From Pseudomonas triclosanedens (GTDB taxonomy: Bacteria; Pseudomonadota; Gammaproteobacteria; Pseudomonadales; Pseudomonadaceae), in assembly GCF_026686735.1 (NCBI RefSeq), contig NZ_CP113432.1, positions 1,364,001 to 1,428,000 of the forward strand: a DNA stretch of 64,000 nucleotides, written 5' to 3'. Shown here piece after piece: positions 1 through 7,859 of this stretch (positions are counted from its first letter, which is position 1; every line of letters begins with the position of its first letter). Below the pieces are notes generated by a model. It saw only the letters and a list, made by a program, of their open reading frames with translations. It made no database searches and was not told where the DNA came from. The position numbers were made by a program, and so were the translations under genes.

Positions 1-228
1 CACTTGGGCGGGGTGGTGCGCGGCATGCTCGACGGGCGTAGCAACGCCTACGTCGAGGCCATGAACGGCCTGCTGCAGCAGACCAAGACGGCCGCACGCG
101 GATTCCGCGATGTCGGCAACTTCATCGCGGTGGCCTACCTGCGCATGTCCAAGCTCAAGCATCTACCCGCCAATCCTTTGATACCGGCCATCTCCCGTGA
201 GATTGGCCGCTACCGCCATGTCTGTTGA
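1..228 (+). CDS. ISL3-family transposase, C-terminal fragment
   Basis: This is the last 75 codons of a transposase whose beginning lies upstream of the window; the frame is already open at base 1. The residues around 'RSNAYVEAMNGLLQQTKTAARGF' in shortened form (RSNAYVEAMNG ... KTAARGFR) and the end 'AYLRMSKLKHLP' are typical of the C-terminus of DDE transposases of the ISL3 family, where the final catalytic Glu sits in the helix containing VEAMNG. The family cuts and pastes DNA through short terminal inverted repeats, and a likely repeat follows at 241-261. It is partial only because of the window edge; nothing shows that the element itself is broken. Confidence 0.8.
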   Translation, partial: HLGGVVRGMLDGRSNAYVEAMNGLLQQTKTAARGFRDVGNFIAVAYLRMSKLKHLPANPLIPAISREIGRYRHVC

Positions 229-261
229 GAAGTCAATTTCCACTGGAAACGGAATAGAGCC
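1..261 (+). mobile_element. Right end of an ISL3-type insertion sequence
   Basis: The transposase gene stops at 228, and bases 241-261 read CACTGGAAACGGAATAGAGCC. The reverse complement starts GGCTCTATTCCG, the kind of GGCTCT-beginning terminal repeat found in ISL3 elements. I therefore place the element's right edge at 261. The next eight bases, GATTTCAG (262-269), would be the target-site duplication, since ISL3 elements usually make 8-bp duplications. The left end is outside the window, so the inverted repeat and the duplication are unconfirmed. Confidence 0.6.
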
Positions 262-988
262 GATTTCAGGCCCGGCGCATTCGCTGGAGGCCATTCGCGC
301 AGCGCGGATTGAAGATGCCGCGACCAAGACCCTGGGCACGTTGATCGGACAACTGTTTGGTTCGTATGTCGTCACCGATGGAAATGGCGGCGAGGAACGC
401 GACGACGATCTTCCTGGCGACGTGATTTCCTTTCGCACGCGCGTGCAACTGAGCCTGTCTGCGCAGGACTACGCCAAAACCCAGGCCGACCTCAAAGACC
501 TGGTATCGCTGCGCAACACCCTGGTGCACCACTTCATCGACCAGCACGATCTATGGACCGTGGACGGGTGTCGCGCTGCACAGGACGAACTCGGTTCCGC
601 CTACACGCGCATCGATCAACACTTTGAGCAGCTGCGCGGCTGGGCCGAGCACATGGATCAGGCGCGGCGCCTGGCAGCGGAGTTCGTCCAGTCGGATGTG
701 TTCCACGACCTGGTGGTCAATGGCATCGCGCCGGACGGCACGGTGGACTGGCCGGCCGCCGGCATCGTTCGCGCGCTGCGCGAGGCCGCCGCGCAGTTGG
801 CCGTCGAGGGCTGGACACCCATTGCCGCCGCTGGCCGCTGGATCGCGGACCAGCATCCCGAGCAGCTTCCAGCCAAGTACGGCTGCAGCAGTTGGCGGCA
901 GGTGGTGCACGAGTGCCGCCTGTTCGAGCTTCGCTACCGTGAGGTGGAGGGGCAACGGGCCGCCTGGTACAGACCTCGCGAGGCATAG
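218..988 (+). CDS. OST-HTH/LOTUS-domain protein, N-terminus replaced by IS sequence
   Basis: The C-terminal part (about residues 180-255) looks like an OST-HTH/LOTUS fold: an RALREAAAQLA helix, WTPIAAAGRWI, and YGCSSWRQVVHE before a YRPRE end. LOTUS domains are predicted RNA-binding modules, and such genes are common passengers in this ICE family. The middle (LRNTLVHHFIDQHD, FEQLRGWAEHMD) is helical. The open frame runs back through the insertion-sequence end at 261 to an ATG at 218, so the first 14-15 residues come from IS DNA and the native start is lost. The hybrid could still be translated because the frame stays open. Function is unknown, and no catalytic site is visible. Confidence 0.6.
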   Translation: MSVEKSISTGNGIEPISGPAHSLEAIRAARIEDAATKTLGTLIGQLFGSYVVTDGNGGEERDDDLPGDVISFRTRVQLSLSAQDYAKTQADLKDLVSLRNTLVHHFIDQHDLWTVDGCRAAQDELGSAYTRIDQHFEQLRGWAEHMDQARRLAAEFVQSDVFHDLVVNGIAPDGTVDWPAAGIVRALREAAAQLAVEGWTPIAAAGRWIADQHPEQLPAKYGCSSWRQVVHECRLFELRYREVEGQRAAWYRPREA

Positions 989-1037
989 CCCCGCAACGCG
1001 GTCTCACCTCCGCGCGAGCCGCGAACAACTCCGCCGA

Positions 1038-1056
1038 GCTATCCCCAGGGGATAGC
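1038..1056. promoter_or_regulatory. Operator-like palindrome, copy 1
   Basis: The sequence GCTATCCCC-A-GGGGATAGC is a perfect inverted repeat with 9-bp arms around one central base. It lies 120 bp upstream of the TIGR03761 gene. The same 19 bp recurs at 2954-2972 upstream of the topoisomerase gene. No T-run follows, so a protein-binding site is more likely than a terminator. The binding protein is not identified. Confidence 0.5.
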
Positions 1057-1064
1057 CGGCACAC

Positions 1065-1172
1065 ACAGCCTTCCGTGCGGAACAAACCGGGCGCGCATGG
1101 GCTGCGGTTTGTTGACTGACAGCCTTCCGGCCGATGCCGATGCTGGCGACTCGCCCCTTCACCGCGAGTCGC
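1065..1172 (+). promoter_or_regulatory. Structured 5' leader of the TIGR03761 gene
   Basis: Two copies of ACAGCCTTCCG (1065-1075, 1119-1129) flank a hairpin with arms AACAAACCG (1081-1089) and CGGTTTGTT (1105-1113). A second hairpin, GCGACTCG (1146-1153) with CGAGTCGC (1165-1172), ends four bases before the ATG at 1177. That start has no clear purine-rich ribosome-binding site, so the last hairpin would cover the region where the ribosome must load. A translational control role is inferred. Confidence 0.35.
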
Positions 1173-1176
1173 TCCC

Positions 1177-1963
1177 ATGGCCAACGAACGCACAGAACCC
1201 CTGCAACTGAATCTCGGATCGCTGCGCAGCGCGATGTCGCTGACGCTGCACACGCACCACGCTTCGCGCATCTGGCACGGCCGCGCGCCGACCGAGGGGC
1301 GCCCCGGCATCATCGGTCTCAACGGCTTCATCGGCGCCATGAACAAGATGAAGCGCGGCGCCGAGCAGGACGACCCGTACTCGGATTGGTGGATGTTGCG
1401 GATCGAGGACAAGCTCGCCGACACCAAGACCCGTCTGCAGACCCTGCGAACAGGTGGATCAGGCCTTGGCCGACGTGCCAGCGGCGCTGTCCCTGGGCGA
1501 GAACATGAACATGCAGCCGGTTAAGCTGCCGCTGTTCGTGAACGCCCAGCTCGGCTTCATGGCGGTGTACCTGCTGGCTGACTACGACGACCTGGCGCGC
1601 AAACTCATCCTGGCGCACCACACGGCGCTGATCGACCGCAGCACCTTGGAGCGCTGGCTCAATGATGGTGCGCACGCGCTGCGCAGCCTGTTCTCGCTCG
1701 CCCAGCAGTACCGCTACTCGGGCACGACGCGCGACGACTTCGCGGCGAAGAACGCCGCGGCGCGAGCGGCGCTGGAGAAGTTCGGCGAGCTGCCGCAAGA
1801 CGTGCTGGAAGGCACGCGCCGCTCGCGCTTCGCGCCACCGATCGCGCGGCGGACGACCAAGCCCGGCACGCCGCCTGCTGCGCCCGCCATCGTGCCCGAT
1901 GCGCCGGCTCACACGGATGGCGCAGCCAATCCAGCGACGGGTAATGAGGGTGCTGACGCATGA
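1177..1963 (+). pseudogene. TIGR03761 (PFL_4669-type) ICE protein, frameshifted
   Basis: The first reading frame (from ATG 1177) gives MANERTEPLQLNLGSLRSA and reaches KTRLQTLR. The next frame continues with VDQALADVPAALSLG and QPVKLPLFVNAQLGFMAVYLL, ending at 1963. Both halves belong to the integrating conjugative element protein family TIGR03761, a conserved gene of unknown mechanism next to ssb and topoisomerase III. The frames join if two bases are restored near 1447-1448, where CGAACAG would be CGCGAACAG; the break therefore looks like loss of one CG from CGCG. The full protein would be about 262 residues. It may be a true mutation or an assembly error. Confidence 0.75.
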
Positions 1964-2507
1964 CGGCATCGCCCCCATCGGTCACTCCACGCGCTTCGTG
2001 GCGCTGGAACAGGCGGACTTCCAGCGGTTGGAACACGCAGGCTACCTAAAAGGCCTTTTACAGCCTTTTAAGGGTAAGGGGAGTCTGGTGACCTGGGCCA
2101 GCCAGTGCGCAGCGCTGCGCGACGACGTGATTGGCCTGGCGCAGCGGCGTGTGCTGCCCCAGGCACGCGCCTACCCCTTCAGCCTGCTCGACGTGCAACT
2201 GGCCCAGCAGGCCACTGGCGCAGGGACGACCTTCCTGCGCTGGCGCAACCTCGACCGTTCCTCCATGGGCGTGGCGTTGTGGGAGGCCCTGCTGGCCAAC
2301 CCCGCGACGCCGGCCTCGCTGATCGACGAGCTGTACGCGATCGAACTGCAGCGCATCGTGCTGAACATGCAGATCAGCCTGACCCACAGCATCGCTCGCC
2401 AAGCCCTGGAATGCGCCAGCAAGGCCGCCCAGGCCGAAGCGGCTTACCTGCGGCGTGTCCACGGGCATACCGCGGCCGTTCCACCCACCACCAAGGAGTT
2501 ACCATGA
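1944..2507 (+). CDS. DUF3158 family ICE protein
   Basis: This 187-residue protein begins MRVLTHDGIAPIGHST and contains FLRWRNLDRSSMGV, typical of DUF3158 proteins encoded between TIGR03761 and ssb in this ICE family. Function is unknown; no enzyme motif or membrane segment is visible. The start at 1944 lies inside the end of the preceding gene (20-bp overlap), and the stop overlaps the ssb start in an ATGA. Both overlaps suggest translational coupling within one operon. An in-frame longer reading to 1662 only shadows the upstream gene. Confidence 0.8.
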   Translation: MRVLTHDGIAPIGHSTRFVALEQADFQRLEHAGYLKGLLQPFKGKGSLVTWASQCAALRDDVIGLAQRRVLPQARAYPFSLLDVQLAQQATGAGTTFLRWRNLDRSSMGVALWEALLANPATPASLIDELYAIELQRIVLNMQISLTHSIARQALECASKAAQAEAAYLRRVHGHTAAVPPTTKELP

Positions 2508-2887
2508 GCACGCACTTCGTCGGCGAGGGCAACATCGGTTCTGCGCCGGACTACCGCGAATTTCCGAACGGCAACGACGAGCCGCGCCGGCTGCTTCGCC
2601 TGAACGTCTACTTCGACAACCCGATCCCGAAGAAGGACGGCGAGTACGAAGATCGCGGCGGCTTCTGGGCGCCCGTGGAGCTGTGGCACCGCGACGCCGA
2701 GCACTGGAAGACGCTGTACCAGAAAGGTATGCGGGTGCTGGTCGAGGGCCGCACCGTGCGCGACGAATGGGAGGACGCCGACGAGAACGAGCGCGTGACG
2801 TTCAAGGTCGAGGCGCGGCGCGTGGGCATCCTGCCGTACCGCATCGAGTCGGTGGCGCTCAGCACCAAGCCGGCCGGCGGACAGTAA
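2504..2887 (+). CDS. ssb: Single-stranded DNA-binding protein (ICE type)
   Basis: This 127-residue protein has the OB-fold layout of SSB: an N-terminal strand with GEGNIGSAPDYREF, a central FWAPVELWHRDAEHWKTLY region and LVEGRTVRDEWED, the loop equivalent to VEGRLRTR of chromosomal SSB. It ends shortly after the fold and lacks the acidic DDIPF tail that recruits partner proteins in chromosomal SSB. ICE-encoded SSBs protect the transferred strand and assist element replication. The start has a good ribosome-binding site (AAGGAG, 2492-2497). It forms an operon with DUF3158. Confidence 0.85.
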   Translation: MSTHFVGEGNIGSAPDYREFPNGNDEPRRLLRLNVYFDNPIPKKDGEYEDRGGFWAPVELWHRDAEHWKTLYQKGMRVLVEGRTVRDEWEDADENERVTFKVEARRVGILPYRIESVALSTKPAGGQ

Positions 2888-2952
2888 TTCGCCCATCGCC
2901 GTTCCCCCGAGGGCGGCTGTAGCAACCGTCATACGCCCGCGATGCACCAGCG

Positions 2953-2973
2953 AGCTATCCCCAGGGGATAGCT
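2953..2973. promoter_or_regulatory. Operator-like palindrome, copy 2
   Basis: AGCTATCCCC-A-GGGGATAGCT is a perfect palindrome with 10-bp arms. It contains the same 19 bp as the copy at 1038-1056, and flanking bases differ. It lies in the 294-bp gap between ssb and topoisomerase III, 208 bp before the topoisomerase start. Two identical sites upstream of two ICE replication transcripts suggest one shared regulator. Confidence 0.5.
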
Positions 2974-3181
2974 CCAAGGTCGTCCACGGAGTTCCAGCCG
3001 CCCTCCCGAAACGACGCTCTTGCTGTGCCAGCTCCTGCGGTCTATGCACACCGCTGCGGGAACGGGCCGCCTGCCGATCACAAAGCGGTGTCTGCATCAA
3101 TCGGCTTCCTTGCTGCCGGCATCTCCTGGCCCCGCCAAGCTGACGCCCATCCGATGAACCGCACATTTCCAAGGAGGCTTC

Positions 3182-5197
3182 ATGCGCGTGTTCCTGTGCG
3201 AGAAGCCCTCCCAGGGCAAGGACATCGCCCGTGTGCTGGGTGCCGTTCAACGCGGCAACGGCTGCTACAGCGGCGCGGGTGTCGTCGTGACCTGGTGCAT
3301 CGGTCATCTGGTGGAGGCGGTTCCGCCCGAAGGCTACGGCGAGCAATACAAGCGCTGGGCCATCGAGCAACTGCCCATTCTTCCCGAGCGTTGGCGTGTC
3401 GAGCCCAAGGCGGCGACCGCAGCGCAATTCAAGGTCGTGCAGCAGCTCGTCGCCAAGGCGGGCGAGCTGGTGATAGCGACCGACGCCGACCGCGAGGGCG
3501 AGATGATCGCCCGCGAGATCATCGACCTGTGCGGCTACCGCGGGCCGATTCAGCGCCTGTGGCTGTCGGCGCTCAACGATGCGTCGATCCGCAAAGCGCT
3601 GGGTGCGCTCAAGCCGTCCGCCGAGACGCTGCCGCTGTATTTCTCCGCACTCGCCCGATCGCGCGCCGACTGGCTGATCGGGATGAACTTGAGCCGCTTG
3701 TTCACACTGCTGGGGCGTCAGGCCGGCTATACGGGCGTGCTGTCGGTGGGGCGCGTGCAGACGCCGACGCTGAAGTTGGTGGTGGATCGTGATCGCGAGA
3801 TCGCGCGCTTCGTCTCTGTGCCGTATTGGGCCGTGGACGTGCTGCTATCCCATGCCGGCCGGTCCTTCACCGCGAGCTGGATACCGCCCGAAGGCAGCAC
3901 GGATGCAGCGGGTCGCTGCCTTCAGCAGCCGGTGGCGCAGCAGGCTGCGGATTGCATTCGCGCCGCACGCGATGCGCAGGTCGTGTCAGTGGACACCGAG
4001 CGCGTGCGCGAGGCACCGCCGCTGCCGTTCGACCTGGGCACGCTGCAGGAGGTGTGCTCCAAGCAGTTGGGCCTCGACGTGCAGGAGACGCTGGACATTG
4101 CCCAGGCGCTGTACGAGACGCACAAGGCGACAACGTATCCGCGCTCGGATTCGGGCTACCTACCCGAGAGCATGCTGGCCGAGGTGCCGACCGTACTCGA
4201 CAGTCTGGTCAAGACCGACCCCAGCCTGCGGCCGCTGATCGAGCGCCTGGATCGCCAACAGCGCTCGCGTGCATGGAACGACGGCAAGGTGTCGGCTCAC
4301 CACGGCATCATCCCGACGCTGGAGCCCGCCAACCTGTCGGCCATGAACGAGAAGGAGCTGGCCGTCTACCGGCTGATCCGCGCCCATTACCTCGCGCAGT
4401 TCCTCCCGCACCATGAGTTCGACCGGACGGTGGCGCAGTTCTCGTGCGGCAGTCAGTCGCTGGTGGCCGTGGGCAAGCAGATCGCCGTCATCGGCTGGCG
4501 TGAGGTGCTGGCGACGCCGGGGCCGGACGATGCCGGTGGCGAGGATGCGCAGCGCAGCCAGGTGCTGCCCGCCCTGCATGCGGGCCTGTCCTGCCCGGTC
4601 GGAAAGGTGGATCTCAAGGCGCTGAAGACGCTGCCGCCCAAACCCTACACGCAGGGCGAGCTGATCAAGGCCATGAAGACCGTCGCCAAGTTCGTGACCG
4701 ACCCGCGCCTGAAACAGAAGCTGCGCGATACCACCGGCATCGGCACCGAGGCGACACGCGCCAACATCATCAACGGTCTGATCGGTCGAGGCTACCTGGT
4801 CAAGAAAGGCCGCGCCGTCCGCGCTTCCGACGCGGCATTCACGCTCATCGACGCGGTGCCCTCGGCCATCGCCGACCCCGGCACCACGGCGGTGTGGGAG
4901 CAGGCGCTCGACATGATCGAGGCCGGCCAGATGGCGCTGGACACCTTCATCGAGAAGCAGTCCGTGTGGGTCGGCCAGCTCGTGCAGCAGTACCGCGGCG
5001 CAACGCTCTCGCTCAAGCTGCCGCCGGCGCCGGCCTGCCCGCAGTGCGGCGCACCGATGCAGCAGCGCACGGGCAAGAGCGGCGCGTTCTGGTCCTGCTC
5101 GCGCTACCCGGACTGCAAGGGTACGTTGCCGATCGAGTCCCCGACGGGCCGGCGCAGCGCACCGCGCAAGCGGCGCGCTGCCTCCAAGGCGTCCTGA
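3182..5197 (+). CDS. topB: DNA topoisomerase III (type IA)
   Basis: This 671-residue enzyme passes one DNA strand through a break in another and is encoded by most ICEs of this type, probably to resolve replication or transfer intermediates. The TOPRIM domain is N-terminal (MRVFLCEKPSQGKDIA) with the acidic cluster DADREGE at 101-107. The catalytic tyrosine is Tyr319 in TTYPRSDSGYL. A C-terminal zinc ribbon is visible (CPQCGAPMQQ ... CSRYPDCKG), followed by a basic tail. ATG 3182 follows a strong AAGGAGG (3172-3178). It is intact and full length for the family. Confidence 0.95.
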   Translation: MRVFLCEKPSQGKDIARVLGAVQRGNGCYSGAGVVVTWCIGHLVEAVPPEGYGEQYKRWAIEQLPILPERWRVEPKAATAAQFKVVQQLVAKAGELVIATDADREGEMIAREIIDLCGYRGPIQRLWLSALNDASIRKALGALKPSAETLPLYFSALARSRADWLIGMNLSRLFTLLGRQAGYTGVLSVGRVQTPTLKLVVDRDREIARFVSVPYWAVDVLLSHAGRSFTASWIPPEGSTDAAGRCLQQPVAQQAADCIRAARDAQVVSVDTERVREAPPLPFDLGTLQEVCSKQLGLDVQETLDIAQALYETHKATTYPRSDSGYLPESMLAEVPTVLDSLVKTDPSLRPLIERLDRQQRSRAWNDGKVSAHHGIIPTLEPANLSAMNEKELAVYRLIRAHYLAQFLPHHEFDRTVAQFSCGSQSLVAVGKQIAVIGWREVLATPGPDDAGGEDAQRSQVLPALHAGLSCPVGKVDLKALKTLPPKPYTQGELIKAMKTVAKFVTDPRLKQKLRDTTGIGTEATRANIINGLIGRGYLVKKGRAVRASDAAFTLIDAVPSAIADPGTTAVWEQALDMIEAGQMALDTFIEKQSVWVGQLVQQYRGATLSLKLPPAPACPQCGAPMQQRTGKSGAFWSCSRYPDCKGTLPIESPTGRRSAPRKRRAASKAS

Positions 5198-5978
5198 TCC
5201 TCGCTTTCCCCCTGCCGCGCCGGCCACTTCACTGGCGGCGAGGCAAACGTCCCGCACCGCGCGGGACTCCAAAGCGCGCGTCTCCTTCTGCAACGGTGTG
5301 CGCGCCCCGTATGCCCGCCATCGGGCGACGGGGCGAGAAGGTCATTGCTCCCACGAATCGCGCCCGCCGCCATTCCCTTGATCGGTGTGCCTTGCCTCGG
5401 TCACGAGGGGCTTCCTGACGCCTTGCCGCCGCGCGAGCCGTGAGGAGGCCCCTTGGGCCGAGGGTATTCCGTGCCGGTGCCCGCCGGCGGAACAACGGGC
5501 TCCCTTTGTGTGTGGATGCACGCCAGAGGTTTCCGGCCCCAGCCACGAAACGGGCCGGGTGCGATTGCTGACGCAGCGAACGGCTTTGACGACGGCCCGC
5601 GCTGACGCAGCCCACAGGTGGTTTTCCTTCCTCTCCAGCCGAAGGCCCGCGTGGCCTTCGGCGCCCTGGTCCTTGCCTTGTCACGTGACGCGGGCCTGCC
5701 CTAAAGCGGGCCGTCCGCGATTCGGTTTTCCCTGCGACGGCAGCCATGCTTCGCGCCCATCCTCACGCCATGCGTTGCTGACAGTCGTCAGCGGCATGCC
5801 CCGGCAGTCCCGGTCTTCAAGACTGCAACGCGGTTCGCCGCGTCGACCGATCCAGTCCGCTTCGCATCGCCCACCGCGGACGCTCGCCGGCCTGGCGACG
5901 ATGCACTTTTCTCAACCACCCGAGGGGAACTCCATCCTCTACGGGATGCGTGCTCCTCGACCCACCAAGGAGCACGGC
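5198..5978. other. 781-bp intergenic region with one structured repeat
   Basis: No convincing gene is seen here. A hairpin with arms GTCCCGC (5249-5255) and GCGGGAC (5261-5267) follows the topoisomerase gene, without a T-run. The three-stem repeat copy 1 lies at 5777-5842. Before the next gene, the sequence becomes a leader with an AAGGAG ribosome-binding site at 5967-5972. Confidence 0.5.
5777..5842 (+). repeat. Three-stem structured repeat, copy 1
   Basis: Three stem-loops follow one another. Stem 1 is GCTGAC/GTCAGC with loop AGTC (5777-5792). Stem 2 is GCAGTC (5804-5809) with GACTGC (5821-5826) around an 11-base loop ending TTCAA. Stem 3 is ACGCGG/CCGCGT around TTCG, near 5828-5843. Related copies lie at 7747-7812 and 9267-9330. 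The spacing of 11 bases between stems 1 and 2 is the same in copy 3. Similarity also extends about 30 bp upstream. No coding capacity is evident. Confidence 0.65.
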
Positions 5979-6215
5979 ATGTCTGAACCTTCTGCATCTT
6001 CCTCTGCAACCGCAGTGCGCAGTGGTGCGCTGGCGCTGGCCTGGACCGGCAAGCGTTTGCCGCTACAGGTGCTGCGCAGCGCGGCCGGCCACTACATCGG
6101 CACGCAAGACGACGAAGGCCCGGTATCGCGGGAGTCCGTCGAGTATTTCCCGACCCACCTCGCAGCACAGCGCGCCCTGGATACCCATGCCTGGACACAG
6201 CGCGCTCACCCCTGA
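5979..6215 (+). CDS. Small conserved ICE protein, 78 aa
   Basis: This 78-residue protein begins MSEPSASSSATAVRSGALAL and contains LPLQVLRSAAGHYIGT and REsVEYFP-like sequence (actual SRESVEYFPTHLAAQ). A strong ribosome-binding site (AAGGAGC) precedes ATG 5979. Similar short proteins are found at this place in related ICEs, but I know of no function. No membrane segment or metal site is seen. It lies 25 bp before the next gene and is probably cotranscribed with it. Confidence 0.55.
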   Translation: MSEPSASSSATAVRSGALALAWTGKRLPLQVLRSAAGHYIGTQDDEGPVSRESVEYFPTHLAAQRALDTHAWTQRAHP

Positions 6216-6240
6216 TTCCCACCCTTCAAGGAGTTCTCTC

Positions 6241-6633
6241 ATGAATCTGTCTTTACCCGAAGACGTGCTCGATCAGATGGCGCTGGAACAGGCGCACTTC
6301 GACGCTGCACCGCAGGCCTTCTTCGAGGCCTGGAAGCGCGGCGCGCAGATCGCCGGCCACGAGTGGTTCGGCGACGGCACACGCGAAGGTCTGCAGCGTG
6401 CCACCACCAAGTGGGACCTGCGGCCCAACATGCTGATGCTCAACGACGCCCTGGGCGTGCTGAGCAGCGGTCAACGCATGTTCCTGTCCGCGATGGTGAG
6501 CTTCTACAACTCCCGCGAGGGCGGCGCGATGCTCAAGCGTTGCGGCTTCGAGGGGCTGTCCGACTTCGGCGGCCTCGATCTGGAACGGCGCCAGGTCATC
6601 GCCGACCTCACGCTGCACTACAACGGCTGGTGA
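6241..6633 (+). CDS. Conserved ICE protein of unknown function, 130 aa
   Basis: The protein begins MNLSLPEDVLDQMALEQAHF and is mostly helical. The stretch LSSGQRMFLSAMVSFYNS, followed by LKRCGFEGLSDFGGLDLERR, is the most distinctive part. No catalytic motif, signal peptide or membrane segment is visible. ATG 6241 follows AAGGAG (6227-6232). It belongs to the run of small ICE genes between topoisomerase III and the SNF2-like helicase. Function is not known. Confidence 0.6.
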   Translation: MNLSLPEDVLDQMALEQAHFDAAPQAFFEAWKRGAQIAGHEWFGDGTREGLQRATTKWDLRPNMLMLNDALGVLSSGQRMFLSAMVSFYNSREGGAMLKRCGFEGLSDFGGLDLERRQVIADLTLHYNGW

Positions 6634-6673
6634 GCCGCGCCTGGCAACCCACCGTCCTTTCATCCCACCCCAC

Positions 6674-6709
6674 GAGGGACATGCATCCCCGTTCGGGGCC
6701 ATGTCCCTC
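6674..6709 (+). promoter_or_regulatory. Two-part leader hairpin before the 6884 gene
   Basis: Outer arms GAGGGACATG (6674-6683) and CATGTCCCTC (6700-6709) enclose an inner CCCC-GTTC-GGGG stem (6687-6698), and a pyrimidine run CTTCTTG follows. It lies in the 250-bp gap between two ICE genes and could act as terminator or leader. The same architecture recurs before other genes of this region. Confidence 0.45.
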
Positions 6710-6883
6710 CTTCTTGTCGCAGGAGCGGCCATGTCCCGAATCACCATCTTCCACTGACCTGCACCGCCCGCCACCAGGGCGGCCCGACGCCGCGGCCGGC
6801 TGACCGGTTGCCACTTCATCCACTCGCTGGGGTTCAATCCCCGGCAGGGGATTGCCTCGGCCATCCTCTGCTGGAGGAATCCC

Positions 6884-7627
6884 ATGTCTCATTCCAAAAA
6901 CCCCTTCGTCCGCGGCTACGATGGCCTGTCCGTGCAGCGGCTGCTGGCGATTTCTTACGACGACGACTGCCCGCTGAGCTATCTGCCGCTGCACGTCTCG
7001 CAGTCGCACCTGCCGCTGCACGTCTCGCAGTCGCACCTGCCGGACAGCCAGGTCGAGCGCCATGCCTGCGTCTTCTGCGACGACTTCGCGCTGATCACCG
7101 AGGGCCAGAACGTGCCGCCCGAGCTGGACGCGCAGTGCCCCAGCCACGGTATCGCCCGAAACCTCGTCTACGCCGTCATGGCCGAAGAAGCCGGCCAGCC
7201 GCTGCACGTCGGCGATACCTACTCCGAGGAAGCCGCGCGCGAGGTGGTACGCCGCCTGCGCTTCGAGACCGGGTTCTACAGCCGTGCTTGGGAAATCAGT
7301 TCGGCGCATATCACCGAGGAGGCCGGCCGCTTCCTCGCCGAACTGGCGGACATCGCCACGCCGAGCGGTTTTTTGTTTGTGGCCTTCCGCATTCCCTACA
7401 GCCCGGCGGTCGGCGTGAAGCTGATCGCCACCCCCTGGACGGATGCGAACCTGCAGCATGTCGAGGGCATCACCGCCGAAGAGCTGCGGCAGGAGCACCG
7501 GGCCAAGGGCGTGCCGGAGTCCCTCGTGGAAGTGTTGCACCTGGCTGCGCTCGCCGACGTTCGCATGTTGGTGTTCGATGCCGGCGCGCCCGTGCTGGAC
7601 GGGCTGACGCTCTACGACGACGAGTAA
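6884..7627 (+). CDS. Conserved ICE protein of unknown function, 247 aa
   Basis: The protein begins MSHSKNPFVRGYDGLSVQRLLAIS. A CVFCDD cysteine pair (about residues 63-66) and a later CPSHG might bind metal, but only three cysteines are well placed. The middle has SSAHITEEAGRFLAELADIA, and the C-terminal part ends with VFDAGAPVLDGLTLYDDE; this reminds me of DUF5983-type proteins, without certainty. A perfect 27-bp tandem duplication lies within the gene. AGGAG precedes ATG 6884, and a clear terminator follows the stop. Confidence 0.6.
   Translation: MSHSKNPFVRGYDGLSVQRLLAISYDDDCPLSYLPLHVSQSHLPLHVSQSHLPDSQVERHACVFCDDFALITEGQNVPPELDAQCPSHGIARNLVYAVMAEEAGQPLHVGDTYSEEAAREVVRRLRFETGFYSRAWEISSAHITEEAGRFLAELADIATPSGFLFVAFRIPYSPAVGVKLIATPWTDANLQHVEGITAEELRQEHRAKGVPESLVEVLHLAALADVRMLVFDAGAPVLDGLTLYDDE
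6983..7036 (+). repeat. 27-bp tandem duplication inside a gene
   Basis: Two identical 27-bp units (6983-7009 and 7010-7036) encode LPLHVSQSH twice. The duplication keeps the frame and adds nine residues near position 35-52. Perfect identity implies a recent slippage or recombination event, or an assembly artefact. Confidence 0.85.
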
Positions 7628-7641
7628 CCCGCAACCCATTC

Positions 7642-7669
7642 GAGCCCCCACGTCGGGGCTCTTCTTTTT
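7642..7669 (+). terminator. Rho-independent terminator
   Basis: Arms GAGCCCC (7642-7648) and GGGGCTC (7655-7661) around a six-base loop are followed by TTCTTTTT. The hairpin lies 14 bp after the stop at 7627 and should end that transcript. Confidence 0.85.
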
Positions 7670-7746
7670 CGCGGAACGCGGTGCCGGCGCATTGCCGATT
7701 CCCAACGGACGGTCGCCGCCATGTGCCGCACGCTGGCCGCATGTTC

Positions 7747-7812
7747 GCTGGCGTTGCCGGCAGCATGCCCAGGCAGTCGAGACCTTCAAGACTGCGGCGC
7801 GGTTCGCCGTGC
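7747..7812 (+). repeat. Three-stem structured repeat, copy 2
   Basis: Stem 2 is GCAGTC (7773-7778) with GACTGC (7790-7795) around an 11-base loop ending TTCAA, as in copy 1. Stem 3 is CGCGG/CCGTG around TTCG, with one G-T pair, near 7798-7811. Stem 1 is imperfect here (GCTGGCGTTGCCGGCAGC). The copy lies 77 bp after the 7642 terminator, in a 290-bp gap between genes. Confidence 0.6.
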
Positions 7813-7859
7813 TGGTTGCTTCGTTCTCCGGGCGCACCCGCGTCCATCCACCTCACCCT

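Noticed and set aside
1440..1460. Programmed ribosomal frameshift in the TIGR03761 gene
   Set aside because: No slippery heptamer or downstream pseudoknot is apparent, and a simple CG loss from CGCG explains the break.
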